A stretch of 64,000 nucleotides of DNA from Streptomyces hygroscopicus subsp. hygroscopicus (GTDB lineage Bacteria; Actinomycetota; Actinomycetes; Streptomycetales; Streptomycetaceae). The notes under the pieces were generated by a model. It saw only the letters and a program-made list of their open reading frames with translations, was not told the origin of the DNA and ran no database searches. Below are positions 25,285 to 34,100 of this stretch, piece by piece; within the stretch, counting starts at the first letter, position 1, and each line of letters begins with the position of its first letter. Position numbers and translations under genes: made by a program. The DNA is taken from positions 83,965 through 147,964 of the forward strand of contig NZ_BSSM01000019.1 in assembly GCF_030269125.1 (NCBI RefSeq). The letters run 5' to 3'.

Positions 25285-25575
25285 ATGCTCGCCGCGGAGT
25301 GGGTCAAGGCCTTTCGCACACTGCCGGGCGACCGCAGCGGCGAGGAGGGGCTGAGGTTCGTCCCCTTCGGTCTGCCGGACCGCACGGGGTGGTCGTACGG
25401 CGGCCACCGGGCGGGGTCGTTCAGCAGCTCGTACAGCGCCTACAGCGCGGGGGCGTACAGCGCCCGTCAGCAGTCGCAGTGGCAGCGCGTCGGCACCGTC
25501 GGGCGGCCGCAGCAGGACACCGGGATGCACCATGTGCCCGCGGCGCTGCCACCCGGACCGCGCCGCGGCGCGTGA
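25285..25575 (+). CDS. Small hypothetical protein, Ser/Tyr/Gln-rich
   Basis: 96 aa from the ATG at 25285; a GTG at 25177 would add 36 residues, and neither has a good ribosome site. The conserved-looking part is MLAAEWVKAFRTLPGDRSG followed by GLRFVPFGLPDRTGWSYGG; the middle is a low-complexity run of SSYSAYSAGAYSARQQSQW type. Third positions are strongly GC. A strong terminator follows 10 bp after the stop. Function unknown. Confidence 0.55.
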   Translation: MLAAEWVKAFRTLPGDRSGEEGLRFVPFGLPDRTGWSYGGHRAGSFSSSYSAYSAGAYSARQQSQWQRVGTVGRPQQDTGMHHVPAALPPGPRRGA

Positions 25576-25585
25576 CACCCGCACA

Positions 25586-25625
25586 CGCGAAGGGCGGCCC
25601 CTGGGAACAGGGGCCGCCCTTCGCG
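25586..25625. terminator. Bidirectional terminator between the small hypothetical gene and der
   Basis: A perfect 18-bp stem (25586-25603 with 25608-25625) closes a GGAA tetraloop, between two convergent stops. It is among the strongest hairpins in the window. Confidence 0.9.
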
Positions 25626-25636
25626 TCGTACCGCGC

Positions 25637-27118
25637 CTACTTCTTCTTCGTGCCGCGCTTCTCGCGCACCCGGACCGAGATGTGGATCGGGGTGCCCTCG
25701 AAGCCGAACTCCTCGCGCAGGCGGCGCTCGATGAAGCGTCGGTAGCCCGCCTCGATGAAGCCGGAGGCGAAGAGCACGAAGCGCGGGGGCTTGGTGCCGG
25801 CCTGGGTGCCGAAGAGGATGCGCGGCTGCTTGCCGCCCCGGACCGGGTGCGGGTGGGACGCGACCAGCTCGCCGAGGAAGGCGTTGAGCCGGCCGGTGGG
25901 GACGCGGGTCTCCCAGCCGGCGAGGGCGGTCTCGATGGCCGGGACCAGCTTCTCCATGTGGCGGCCGGTACGCGCCGACACGTTCACCCGGGGCGCCCAG
26001 GCGACCTGGGCCAGCTCGGTCTCGATCTCCCGCTCCAGGTAGTAGCGGCGCTCCTCGTCCAGCGTGTCCCACTTGTTGTAGGCGATGACCATCGCACGGC
26101 CCGCCTCCACGGCCATGGTGACGATCCGCTGGTCCTGGACCGAGATGTTCTCCGAGGCGTCGATCAGGACGACCGCGACCTCGGCCTTCTCCACGGCCGC
26201 CGCGGTGCGCAGCGAGGCGTAGTAGTCGGCGCCCTGCTGGAGGTGGACACGCTTGCGGATGCCCGCCGTGTCCACGAACTTCCAGGTGACGCCGCCCAGT
26301 TCGATCATCTCGTCGACCGGGTCGCGGGTGGTGCCCGCCAGCTCGTTGACGACGACGCGCTCCTCGCCGGCGACCTTGTTCAGCAGGGAGGACTTGCCGA
26401 CGTTCGGGCGGCCGATGAGCGCGATGCGGCGGGGGCCGCCGACGGCGGTGCCGAAGGACTGCTCGGGCGCCTCGGGCAGCGCCTCCAGGACGGCGTCCAG
26501 CATGTCGCCGGTGCCGCGGCCGTGCAGCGCGGAGACCGGGTGGGGCTCGCCGAGGCCCAGGTTCCACAGGTACGCCGCGTCGGCCTCGCCGCTCGGGCCG
26601 TCGACCTTGTTGGCGCACAGCACCACGGGCTTGCCGGCCTTGCGCAGCAGTCGTACGACCGCCTCGTCGGTGTCGGTCGCGCCGACCTTGGCGTCGACCA
26701 CGAAGACCACCGCGTCGGCGGCCTCGATCGCGTACTCGGCCTGGGCGGCCACGGAGGCGTCGATACCGAGGACGTCCTGCTCCCAGCCGCCGGTGTCGAC
26801 GACCTTGAAGCGGCGGCCGGCCCACTCGGCCTCGTAGGTGACGCGGTCGCGGGTGACGCCGGGCTTGTCCTCGACGACCGCCTCGCGGCGGCCGATGATC
26901 CGGTTCACCAGGGTCGACTTGCCGACATTGGGGCGGCCGACGACGGCGAGCACGGGCAGCGGGCCGTGGCCCGCCGCCTCGATGGCGCCCTCGACGTCCT
27001 CGATGTCGAAGCCCTCTACCGCGGCGAGCTCCATGAACTCCGCGTACTCGGCGTCGCCGAGAGCCCCGTGCTCGTACTCGTGCTCTGCCGAGCCGTCGGG
27101 CTGGATGTCGTCGGTCAT
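25637..27118 (-). CDS. der: Ribosome biogenesis GTPase Der (EngA)
   Basis: 493 aa. Two GTPase domains in tandem, each with G1 (GRPNVGKSTLV and GRPNVGKSSLL), G3 (DTGGW and DTAGI) and G4 (NKVD and NKWD), then a KH-like C-terminal domain, are the hallmark of Der. A 50-residue acidic N-terminal extension (EHEYEHGALGDAEYAEFMEL) precedes the first domain, as in other streptomycetes. It binds the 50S subunit during assembly. ATG at 27118 with GAGG upstream. Last gene of the aroH-tyrA-cmk-acyltransferase-der run, followed by a terminator. Confidence 0.96.
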   Translation of the reverse strand: MTDDIQPDGSAEHEYEHGALGDAEYAEFMELAAVEGFDIEDVEGAIEAAGHGPLPVLAVVGRPNVGKSTLVNRIIGRREAVVEDKPGVTRDRVTYEAEWAGRRFKVVDTGGWEQDVLGIDASVAAQAEYAIEAADAVVFVVDAKVGATDTDEAVVRLLRKAGKPVVLCANKVDGPSGEADAAYLWNLGLGEPHPVSALHGRGTGDMLDAVLEALPEAPEQSFGTAVGGPRRIALIGRPNVGKSSLLNKVAGEERVVVNELAGTTRDPVDEMIELGGVTWKFVDTAGIRKRVHLQQGADYYASLRTAAAVEKAEVAVVLIDASENISVQDQRIVTMAVEAGRAMVIAYNKWDTLDEERRYYLEREIETELAQVAWAPRVNVSARTGRHMEKLVPAIETALAGWETRVPTGRLNAFLGELVASHPHPVRGGKQPRILFGTQAGTKPPRFVLFASGFIEAGYRRFIERRLREEFGFEGTPIHISVRVREKRGTKKK

Positions 27119-27211
27119 GAAGTCCGTACCTCGTCGTTCATCGTGGTGATCGGTGGAACAGGCCCTGGTGGGCATATCCCTCGATGGGCTGATCCACTAC
27201 TCAAGTGTCGC

Positions 27212-27883
27212 CTAGCGCCCGGTCAGGCGCCTGGCGTTTTCCAGGTGGCCGGTGAGCTGCTTCTGGATGCGCTCGGTCGCCTCGTCCAGCGCCCGGCGCG
27301 TGCGCCGCCCGGAGCCGTCGCCCGCGTCGAACGGGTCGCCGAAGACGACGTCGACGCGCGAGCGCAGCGGGGGCAGCGCCTTTATCAACCGCCCCGGGCG
27401 GTGGGAGCTTCCCAGTACGGCCACGGGCACGATCGGCGCTCCGCTGCGGACCGCGAAGTAGGCGAGGCCCGCGCGCAGCGAGGCGAAGTCGCCGTCGCCC
27501 CGGGTGCCCTCCGGGAAGATGCCGAGGACTCCCCCGGCGTCCAGGATCCCGAGGGCCTGGGTGATGGCGGCGCGGTCGGCGGCCGCGCGGTCCACCTTCA
27601 GCTGGCCGATGCCGGTCAGGAAGGCGTCCAGCGGGCCGACGAACGCCTCCTTCTTGATCAGGAAGTGCGTCGGGCGGGGCGCCACGCCCATGACCATGGG
27701 GCCGTCGATGTTGTGGGAGTGGTTGACCGCGAGGATCACCGGGCCGCTGGCGGGCACCTTCCAGGCGCCCAGCACGCGCGGCTTCCACAGCCCGTACATC
27801 AGGCCGACGCCGATGCGCCGGCCGACCTCGGCGCCCCTTGCGGAGGGGAGGTCCACGTCCCGTCTCCCGGAGGGCAGGCTCAC
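27212..27883 (-). CDS. Lysophospholipid (1-acylglycerol-3-phosphate) acyltransferase
   Basis: 223 aa. Motif I is NHSHNIDGP (NHx4D) and motif III FPEGTRG; GAPIVPVAVLG is motif IV. These are the PlsC family signature. It uses acyl-CoA or acyl-ACP to acylate lysophosphatidate or a similar lysolipid. No strong membrane helix is evident, so it is probably peripheral. The GTG start at 27883 overlaps the cmk stop (GTGA). The pairing of cmk, plsC and der is widespread in actinobacteria. Confidence 0.9.
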   Translation of the reverse strand: MSLPSGRRDVDLPSARGAEVGRRIGVGLMYGLWKPRVLGAWKVPASGPVILAVNHSHNIDGPMVMGVAPRPTHFLIKKEAFVGPLDAFLTGIGQLKVDRAAADRAAITQALGILDAGGVLGIFPEGTRGDGDFASLRAGLAYFAVRSGAPIVPVAVLGSSHRPGRLIKALPPLRSRVDVVFGDPFDAGDGSGRRTRRALDEATERIQKQLTGHLENARRLTGR

Positions 27884-28575
27884 TTCGCCGCCCGCTTCTC
27901 CTCGACCAGGGTGACGACGCACTCGATGACCTGGGCGAGGGTGAGCTCGGTGGTGTCCACCTCGACCGCGTCGTCGGCCTTGGCGAGTGGGGAGGTCTTG
28001 CGGCTGGAGTCGGCGGCGTCGCGCTTGATCAGCGCCTCGCGGGTGGCGTGCAGGTCGGCGCCCTTCAGCTCACCGCTGCGCCGGGCGGCGCGGGCTTCCG
28101 GGGAGGCGGTGAGGAAGATCTTCAGGTCGGCGTCGGGCAGCACGGTCGTGCCGATGTCGCGGCCCTCGACCACGATGCCGCGCTCGGCGCCGGTGGCCAG
28201 CGAGCGCTGCAGCTCGGTGATCCGGGTGCGCACCTCGGGCACCGCGCTGACCGCGCTGACCTTGGAGGTGACCTCCTGGGTGCGGATCGGCGCGGACACG
28301 TCGACACCGTCGACCGTGATGGTCGGGGCGGCCGGGTCGGTGCCGGAGACGATCTCGGGCTTGCCGGCGACGGCCGCGATGGCGGTCGGGTCCGCCAGGT
28401 CGATGCCGTTGTGCACCATCCACCAGGTGATCGCCCGGTACTGGGCGCCGGTGTCCAGGTAGCTCAGGCCGAGCTGCGCGGCCACGGCCTTCGACGTGCT
28501 CGACTTGCCCGTGCCGGAGGGACCGTCGATCGCGACGATCACGGGCTTGGCGGTCGGGGCGGCGCCGTTTTCCAC
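27880..28575 (-). CDS. cmk: Cytidylate kinase
   Basis: 231 aa from a GTG at 28575. The P-loop IDGPSGTGKSSTSKA, the CMP-binding segment YLDTGAQYRA, the GRDIGTTVLPDADLKIFLTA block and the lid RSGELKG are typical of bacterial Cmk. It phosphorylates CMP and dCMP with ATP in pyrimidine salvage and DNA precursor supply. It sits between tyrA and the acyltransferase. The 187-bp gap upstream (28576-28762) may hold an extra promoter. Confidence 0.95.
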   Translation of the reverse strand: MENGAAPTAKPVIVAIDGPSGTGKSSTSKAVAAQLGLSYLDTGAQYRAITWWMVHNGIDLADPTAIAAVAGKPEIVSGTDPAAPTITVDGVDVSAPIRTQEVTSKVSAVSAVPEVRTRITELQRSLATGAERGIVVEGRDIGTTVLPDADLKIFLTASPEARAARRSGELKGADLHATREALIKRDAADSSRKTSPLAKADDAVEVDTTELTLAQVIECVVTLVEEKRAAK

Positions 28576-28762
28576 GGGGGGACACCTTCCTGGTGCGGTG
28601 TGGGCGGGGTCGGGGTGCGAGAGCGCCCCGCACAAGGTTACTGGGTGTGGGTCACTCGTCCGGACGCACGCCGCCGCCCCCGTGACCGCCCCACGCTCAT
28701 CGCCGCCCTCGCTTCCGCCACCGCCTCCCGCGCCTCGCCGCCCGGCGCCGGCCCCCGCCGGC

Positions 28763-29848
28763 CTACTGGCGCAGTGCCCAGCCCCGCTCGCGCAGCGCGC
28801 TGGAGAGCACCGGCACGGCCTGCGGCTCCACCATGAGCTGCACCAGACCGGCCTGCTGTCCGGTGGCGTGCTCGATGCGCACGTCCTCGATGTTGACCCC
28901 GGCGCGGTCCGCGTCGGCGAAGATGCGCGCCAGCTGACCGGGCTGGTCGTCGATGAGCACGACGACGGTCTCGTACACCCGCGGCGCGCTGCCGTGCTTG
29001 CCGGGCACCCGGACCTGGCCCGCGTTGCCGCGGCGCAGCATGGCCTCGATGCCGGAGCTGCCGGTACGGCGCTTGTCCTCGTCGGAGGACTGGAGGGCGC
29101 GCAGGGCGCCCACGGTCTCCTCCAGGTCGGCCGCCACGTCGGCGAGCAGGTCGGCGACCGGGCCCGGGTTGGCGGAGAGGATGTCGATCCACATGCGCGG
29201 GTCGGAGGCGGCGATCCGGGTCACGTCCCGGATGCCCTGGCCGCACAGCCGTACGGCGGCCTCGTCGGCGTGCTCCAGGCGCGCGGCGACCATGCTGGAG
29301 ACCAGATGGGGCATGTGGGAGACGAGGGCGACGGCGCGGTCGTGGGCGTCGGCGTCCATGACGACGGGGACGGCCCGGCAGTGCGAGACCAGTTCCAGGG
29401 CGAGGTTGAGCACCTCGGTGTCGGTGTCCCGGGTGGGGGTGAGCACCCAGGGGCGGCCCTCGAAGAGGTCGCCGGTGGCTGCCAACGGGCCCGACTTCTC
29501 CCGGCCGGACATCGGGTGCGTGCCGAGGTACGCCGAGAGGTCCACGCCGAGCGCCTCCAGCTCGCGGCGCGGGCCGCCCTTGACGCTGGCCACGTCCAGG
29601 TAGCCGCGGGCCAGTCCCCGGCGCATGGCGTCGGCGAGGATCGCGGCCACGTGGGCGGGCGGCGCGGCGACGATCGCCAGGTCGACGGGGCCCTCGGGGG
29701 GCGCCTCGGTGCCGGCGCCGAGCGCTGCGGCGGTGCGGGCCTGCTCCGGGTCGTGGTCGGCGAGGTGCACGGTGACGCCACGCCGCGTCAGGGCCAGCGC
29801 GGCGGAGGTGCCGATCAGGCCGGTGCCGATGACGAGGGCGGTTCTCAC
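28763..29848 (-). CDS. tyrA: Prephenate dehydrogenase with ACT domain
   Basis: 361 aa. An N-terminal NAD-binding Rossmann motif (VIGTGLIGTSAALAL) is followed by the substrate region THPMSGREKSGP, with the catalytic His, and a helical dimer domain (SHMPHLVSSMVAARL). The C-terminal 75 residues form an ACT domain (VLIDDQPGQLARIFADADRAGVNIEDVRIEH) for feedback control, probably by tyrosine. GTG start overlapping the aroH stop (GTGA). It converts prephenate to 4-hydroxyphenylpyruvate, directly after the chorismate mutase step encoded next to it. Confidence 0.93.
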   Translation of the reverse strand: MRTALVIGTGLIGTSAALALTRRGVTVHLADHDPEQARTAAALGAGTEAPPEGPVDLAIVAAPPAHVAAILADAMRRGLARGYLDVASVKGGPRRELEALGVDLSAYLGTHPMSGREKSGPLAATGDLFEGRPWVLTPTRDTDTEVLNLALELVSHCRAVPVVMDADAHDRAVALVSHMPHLVSSMVAARLEHADEAAVRLCGQGIRDVTRIAASDPRMWIDILSANPGPVADLLADVAADLEETVGALRALQSSDEDKRRTGSSGIEAMLRRGNAGQVRVPGKHGSAPRVYETVVVLIDDQPGQLARIFADADRAGVNIEDVRIEHATGQQAGLVQLMVEPQAVPVLSSALRERGWALRQ

Positions 29849-30207
29849 TGGGCGATGTCCTTGCGCAGGGCGGCCGCGGCGCCGAGGTAGACGTGGGCGA
29901 TGTCGGCGCGGGGCCGGTCCGATTCGATGTGGGCGAGGACGCGGACGACGCGCGGCATGGCACCGGCGATGTCCAGCTCCTGGGCGCAGATCAGGGGTAC
30001 GTCGACGATGCCGAGCCCCCGGGCGGCGGCCGCCGGGAAGTCGCTGTGCAGGTCGGGGGTGGCGGTGAACCAGATGCTGATCAGGTCGTCCGCGGTCAGC
30101 CCGTTCCGCTCCATGACGGCGGTGAGCAGGGCCCCGACCTGCTCGTCCATGTGACCGGCCTCGTCCCGCTCCAGTTGGACGGCCCCCCGGACCGCTCGTA
30201 CCGCCAC
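29845..30207 (-). CDS. aroH: Chorismate mutase, AroH class
   Basis: 120 aa from a GTG at 30207 (GAGGAG upstream), the size of the trimeric AroH enzyme. AVRAVRGAVQLERDE carries the active-site Arg, and SIWFTATPDLHSDFPAAAAR and VPLICAQELDI are family blocks; Arg in MPRVVRVLAH contacts the substrate in known structures. It makes prephenate from chorismate, the substrate of the overlapping tyrA. First gene of the operon running to der. Confidence 0.93.
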   Translation of the reverse strand: MAVRAVRGAVQLERDEAGHMDEQVGALLTAVMERNGLTADDLISIWFTATPDLHSDFPAAAARGLGIVDVPLICAQELDIAGAMPRVVRVLAHIESDRPRADIAHVYLGAAAALRKDIAQ

Positions 30208-30406
30208 GGCGCTGCTCCTCGCTGACAGGTGTTGTCGTGCTCGCCCGTCCAGCGTAGTCAGCCCGCGTGGGCAGGGCGCGCGACGCCCGATCGCTGAGAC
30301 GATGCGCATGGCCGGTTCCATCCGGTTTCGACGCCTGTGTTCAGGCTCCGGTGCCTGCATCCGGGCACCGGTTATCCGCATCCCGACATGTGTACGGAGT
30401 GGTGAC

Positions 30407-30886
30407 ATGACCCAGGGCGCGACGCGGCGCACGGTGATCGCGACGGGCGCGGCGGCGCTCGCGACCGGCTGCGGCAGCAACAACGGCGGCGACACGAGCG
30501 CCGCGGCCGACAGCACCGGCAGCCCCTCGCCGACGGATCCGACGAGTCCCATGACCACGGCGTCCCCGGCCGCGACGGGCACCTCCCCGGCGGCCGACAC
30601 GAAGAAGCTGGCGAGCACCAGCGACATCCCCGAGGGGGGCGGCAAGGTCTTCGACGCGCAGAAGATCGTGGTGACGCAGCCGTCCAAGGGGCGGTTCAAG
30701 GCGTTCTCGGCGGTCTGCACGCACATGGGCTGCACGGTGAGCCGCGTGCAGAACGGCACTATCGACTGCCCCTGTCACGGCAGCCGCTTCAAGATCGAGG
30801 ACGGCTCGGTGGCCGACGGTCCCGCGACCAAGCCGCTGGCCGAGCACCCGATCAAGGTCGACGGAAACTCCATCCAGCTGGGCTGA
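30407..30886 (+). CDS. Rieske [2Fe-2S] lipoprotein, Tat-exported
   Basis: 159 aa. The N-terminus has a twin-arginine motif (RRTVIATGAAALATGC) ending in a lipobox-like Cys, then a Ser/Thr/Pro linker of about 60 residues. The C-terminal domain has the cluster ligands CTHMGC and CPCHGS at Rieske spacing. It should sit on the outer face of the membrane as a small electron carrier or ferredoxin-like subunit; a partner is not evident nearby. ATG at 30407 with GGAG eight bases upstream. The nucleotidyltransferase gene starts 21 bp after its stop but has its own -10. Confidence 0.9.
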   Translation: MTQGATRRTVIATGAAALATGCGSNNGGDTSAAADSTGSPSPTDPTSPMTTASPAATGTSPAADTKKLASTSDIPEGGGKVFDAQKIVVTQPSKGRFKAFSAVCTHMGCTVSRVQNGTIDCPCHGSRFKIEDGSVADGPATKPLAEHPIKVDGNSIQLG

Positions 30887-30895
30887 GGTGCCGCG

Positions 30896-30901
30896 TAGGC
30901 T
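30896..30901 (+). promoter_or_regulatory. -10 box of a leaderless promoter for the first nucleotidyltransferase
   Basis: TAGGCT ends six bases before the ATG at 30908, the geometry of leaderless Streptomyces transcripts. There is no Shine-Dalgarno. Confidence 0.5.
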
Positions 30902-30907
30902 CCGGGC

Positions 30908-31606
30908 ATGCAGCCCGAGGACCTGGTACGCGACCACACGATCTACGCCTGCGTCATGGGCTCCCGGGCCTTCGGCCTGGCCACGGACGCGAGCGACACC
31001 GACCGGCGGGGCGTGTACCTCGCCCCCACCGCCCTGTTCTGGCGGTTCGAGAAGCCGCCGACGCATGTGGAGGGGCCGGGCGAGGAACGGTTCTCCTGGG
31101 AGTTGGAACGGTTCTGCGAGCTGGCGCTGCGCGGCAACCCGAACATCCTGGAGTGCCTGCACTCCCCGCTGGTGGAGCACCTGGACGACACGGGCCGCGA
31201 ACTGCTGTCCCTGCGCGGCGCGTTCCTCTCCCGCAAGGCGTACGACACCTTCACCCGCTACGCCCTGGGCCAGCGCAGGAAGCTGGACGCGGACGTACGG
31301 ACGACGGGCGCCCCGCGCTGGAAGCACGCCATGCACCTGCTGCGGCTGCTGACGAGCTGCCGCGATCTGCTGCGCACCGGCGAGTTGCGCATCGACGTGG
31401 GCGAGGAGCGCGAGCCGCTGCTGGCGGTGAAGCGGGGCGAGGTGTCCTGGACCGAGGTCGAGGCATGGATGGCCCGGCTCGGCGCCGACGCCGAGGAGGC
31501 CCTGCACCGCACCCCCCTGCCACCCGAACCGGACCACGCCCGGGTGGCCGACTTCCTGTTCCGGACCCGCCGGGCCTCGGCCCTGGAGTCCGCCCTGCTC
31601 GCGTGA
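30908..31606 (+). CDS. RlaP-type predicted nucleotidyltransferase (PF10127 family), copy 1
   Basis: 232 aa. The nucleotidyltransferase signature is MGSRAFGLATDASDTDRRGV: Gly-Ser, then the Asp-x-Asp metal pair. Downstream blocks (FCELALRGNPNILECLHSP, LGQRRKLDADV, KHAMHLLRLL) match the helical part of the RlaP family, named for association with RNA ligases. Substrate and product are not established. The gene is probably leaderless. A paralogue lies 0.7 kb downstream in convergent orientation, in an operon with an ADP-ribosylglycohydrolase. Confidence 0.83.
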   Translation: MQPEDLVRDHTIYACVMGSRAFGLATDASDTDRRGVYLAPTALFWRFEKPPTHVEGPGEERFSWELERFCELALRGNPNILECLHSPLVEHLDDTGRELLSLRGAFLSRKAYDTFTRYALGQRRKLDADVRTTGAPRWKHAMHLLRLLTSCRDLLRTGELRIDVGEEREPLLAVKRGEVSWTEVEAWMARLGADAEEALHRTPLPPEPDHARVADFLFRTRRASALESALLA

Positions 31607-31784
31607 CGCGTCCGGGTCGCACCGCGCGGGGTCCGCGGCCCGCGGCCCGGCTCCCGTGCCCGCACCCCGTACGAGGTCGGCGACACGGCCCGCGACTGTC
31701 CTCCGGGACCGGTGCGCGGCCTCGTCCGGCCGACGGGGCGCGGGCCGCGGGGCCGGCGGAACACGGGCCGGGGGCGGGTGGAAC

Positions 31785-31832
31785 ACAGGCCGGAGGGCGG
31801 ACCACAGGCCGGAGGGCGGACCACAGGCCGGA
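31785..31832. repeat. 19-bp tandem repeat, 2.5 copies
   Basis: Units ACAGGCCGGAGGGCGGACC at 31785-31803 and 31804-31822 are identical; a third copy runs to 31832. Confidence 0.85.
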
Positions 31833-32112
31833 AGCGGGGCCGGTTCGACAGGTGCCTCGGCGGATCGCGCGCAGGCGCGGCTCGGCCCAGCCGCTTCGGC
31901 GGCGCCCACGCGCCAGGACCGGCGGTCGCGTCGGCATCCGCCCCGGGGCTCTCGGCGCGGCGGCGGTCGGCCGCCACGCCCGCCCTGAGGCGCCGGGCAT
32001 CCCCCACCCGCACGCCGCACCCGGAACCCCTCACCGACGGCACGGCACGGGGCGCCACTCGGACGTCCACGCCCTCGGGGACGGCACAGGGGCCGCCACC
32101 GGAAGCCCACAC

Positions 32113-32229
32113 CCCCGCAGCCGGACACGAGGCCGACCCGGAAGCCCACACCCCGCAGCCGCCCAGCGGACCACCCCGCGAACCCACCCCCGCACAGCCG
32201 GACACGAGACCGGCCCGGAAGCCCGCACC
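32113..32229. repeat. Imperfect direct repeat of about 40 bp
   Basis: 32113-32152 and 32188-32229 share the order CCCCGCA...CAGCCGGACACGAG...CCCGGAAGCCC with a few substitutions and a two-base insertion. Confidence 0.65.
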
Positions 32230-32290
32230 CGCGCAGCCGGGTGGGCGCCGCCGGGCCCCCGCCCAGCCGGGTGGAGCCGGTCCGGACGCC

Positions 32291-33079
32291 TCAGGCGCCC
32301 AGCCGGGCCGGGGTCGAGCCGATGCGCCGGTCGTCCAGGCGCACGCGTACGACGAAGTCGTGCAGCGCCTCGTGACCGCCGGCCGTGTCCGGCAGGGCGG
32401 AGGTGGACTGGGCCTCGTCGAGGGCCGTGTGCAGACGCTCCACGTCGGCGGCGACGCGTACCTGGTCGACGCCGGAGAACGTCCCGTGCTCCCGCTCCGC
32501 CTTGGCGGCGATCAGCTCGGACACGTAGGAGGGCGCGTCCAACTCCTCGACGAGGGTCGGCAGATGGGCCTGCACCTCGCCGGTGCGCATGAGGTGGACG
32601 CCGGTGAGCAGCACCCGGAACGTGTAGAGCAGCGGCTTGAGCTCACCGGTCTTCTCGAACAGCCGCCACTGGGTGACCGCGAACCCCCGGTAGTGGTGGG
32701 CGTGATGGCTGGTGATCACGCCCGGGGCGAGGGCGGCCAGCTCCCGGTGCGCGTCGGTGGTGTGCACGACGAGCGGGGACAGCAGCTGCTCCAGCACATA
32801 GCCGTTGCGGCGCAGCATCAGCCGTACGAACTTGCGCAGGTCGTGCGTGACGAGGTCCAGCTCGGCGCCGTGGCGCACCCAGGTCTTCGACCGGGTCTCC
32901 TCCGGCTCGCGCAGGCCCAGGAGCTCGGTGGCGGGCAGCAGGTGGACGCCCCTGAGGTCCACGTCCGAGTCCTGCGAGGGGAAGCCGTACAGATGGGCCC
33001 CGGAGACGGTGGCGAACAGCAGGGGATCGGGCTGTTCGGCGACCACGGGCGCGAGGTCTATGTCGAGGTTGTCGATCAT
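32291..33079 (-). CDS. RlaP-type predicted nucleotidyltransferase (PF10127 family), copy 2
   Basis: 262 aa. The signature is TVSGAHLYGFPSQDSDVDLRG: Ser-Gly, then the Asp-x-Asp pair. The helical remainder (LRKFVRLMLRRNGYVLEQLLSPL, HHYRGFAVTQWRLF, LKPLLYTFRVLLTGVHLMRTGEV) parallels copy 1. The ATG at 33079 is four bases after the ADP-ribosylglycohydrolase stop, so the two form an operon behind the 33-bp palindrome. Together they may add and remove a nucleotide or ADP-ribose mark on RNA or protein, which is inference from families only. Confidence 0.83.
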   Translation of the reverse strand: MIDNLDIDLAPVVAEQPDPLLFATVSGAHLYGFPSQDSDVDLRGVHLLPATELLGLREPEETRSKTWVRHGAELDLVTHDLRKFVRLMLRRNGYVLEQLLSPLVVHTTDAHRELAALAPGVITSHHAHHYRGFAVTQWRLFEKTGELKPLLYTFRVLLTGVHLMRTGEVQAHLPTLVEELDAPSYVSELIAAKAEREHGTFSGVDQVRVAADVERLHTALDEAQSTSALPDTAGGHEALHDFVVRVRLDDRRIGSTPARLGA

Positions 33080-33083
33080 GGGC

Positions 33084-34091
33084 CTAAGCGTCCCAGAGTG
33101 TGCCCAGCGCCAACAGGTCCTCCCGGTACTCGATGCGCTCCGCCCAGTCGGCGGGCCAGGCGTCCGCGCCGAGCCACGCGCCCGCGAACGCGCCGGTCAG
33201 GCAGGCGATAGAGTCCGAGTCGCCGGCGGTGCAGGCCGCCCGGCGCAGGGCCGTCAGCGGCTCGTCGGGGAAGAGCAGGAAGCACAGCAGCCCGGTGGCG
33301 AAAGCCTCCTCGGCGATCCAGCCCTCGCCGGTGGCCAGGCACGGGTCGGCCGCCGGGGAAGAGGTGCGCACGGCCGCCTGGAGCCGGTCCAGGATCGCCA
33401 GGCACTCGTCCCAGCCGCGCGCGATGAAGTGCTCCGGGCCGGGGTCCTGGGCGCGGGCCCACAGGTCGCCGAGCCAGGCGTGGTCGTAGCGGGTGCGGTG
33501 CGCGAGGGCGTAGTCGCGCAACTCCCCCACGAGAGCGGCCGGTTCGGTGCCCTGGGCGAGCAACCGGACGGCACGGGCGGTGAGGTCGGAGGCGGCCAGC
33601 GCGGTGGGGTGGCCGTGGGTGAGCCCGGACTGCAACTGGGCGGCGCCCGCCCGCTGTTCGTCACTGAGGCCGGGAGCGAGCCCGATCGGCGCGACACGCA
33701 TGTTGGCGCCACAGCCCTTGGAGCCGGTCTGGCTGGCGTCCTGCCAGGCGCTGCTCCCCGCCGCCAGCAGCCGGCAGGCGGTGAGGCAGGTGTTGCCCGG
33801 GGCCCGGTCGTTGTCGGGCGAGCGGTACCAGTCCACGAACTCCGCGCGCACCGGCCGTTCCAGCCGCTCGGGCGCGAGGGGGCCGCGCTCCATGGCGGTA
33901 CGCAGGCCCCGGCCGAGGGCGAGGGTCATCTGGGTGTCGTCGGAGACGCGGGCGCGCTGCGGCAGCGGCATCTCCCGCCAGGGTCCGAACATCGACTCGA
34001 TCAGCTCGACGGTCTTGAACTCGGTCGGGAAGCCGAGGGCGTCCCCGAGGGCGAGGCCGAGGAGCGAGCCGGTCGCGGGCCGCTTGGACAT
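33084..34091 (-). CDS. ADP-ribosylglycohydrolase family protein (DraG/ARH-like)
   Basis: 335 aa from the ATG at 34091; an ATG at 34100 is possible but would touch the GGGGG ribosome site. The metal-binding motifs are GDALGFPTEF near the N-terminus, SDDTQMT, and GDSDSIACLTGAFAGAWLG at the C-terminus, as in dinuclear-Mg ADP-ribosylhydrolases. The family removes ADP-ribose from Arg or other acceptors or acts on related compounds. It is first in a two-gene operon with the nucleotidyltransferase. Its ribosome site is part of a 33-bp palindrome, so repressor binding and RNA folding would both block it. Confidence 0.88.
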   Translation of the reverse strand: MSKRPATGSLLGLALGDALGFPTEFKTVELIESMFGPWREMPLPQRARVSDDTQMTLALGRGLRTAMERGPLAPERLERPVRAEFVDWYRSPDNDRAPGNTCLTACRLLAAGSSAWQDASQTGSKGCGANMRVAPIGLAPGLSDEQRAGAAQLQSGLTHGHPTALAASDLTARAVRLLAQGTEPAALVGELRDYALAHRTRYDHAWLGDLWARAQDPGPEHFIARGWDECLAILDRLQAAVRTSSPAADPCLATGEGWIAEEAFATGLLCFLLFPDEPLTALRRAACTAGDSDSIACLTGAFAGAWLGADAWPADWAERIEYREDLLALGTLWDA

Positions 34092-34100
34092 GTAGATCAT

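Larger units (their letters stand above)
31607..32290. other. Repetitive, very GC-rich spacer between the two nucleotidyltransferases
   Basis: 684 bp with no gene I can support. Every frame is long because of GC, but none shows a domain or normal codon bias. It contains 19-bp tandem repeats (31785-31832) and an imperfect direct repeat of about 40 bp (32113-32152 and 32188-32229). It separates two convergent genes and has no obvious strong terminator hairpin. It may be eroded coding sequence or expanding simple sequence. Confidence 0.6.

Noticed and set aside
31153..32592. Long + strand frame through the repetitive spacer
   Set aside because: Arg/Pro/Gly low complexity, overlaps two real genes, no domain.
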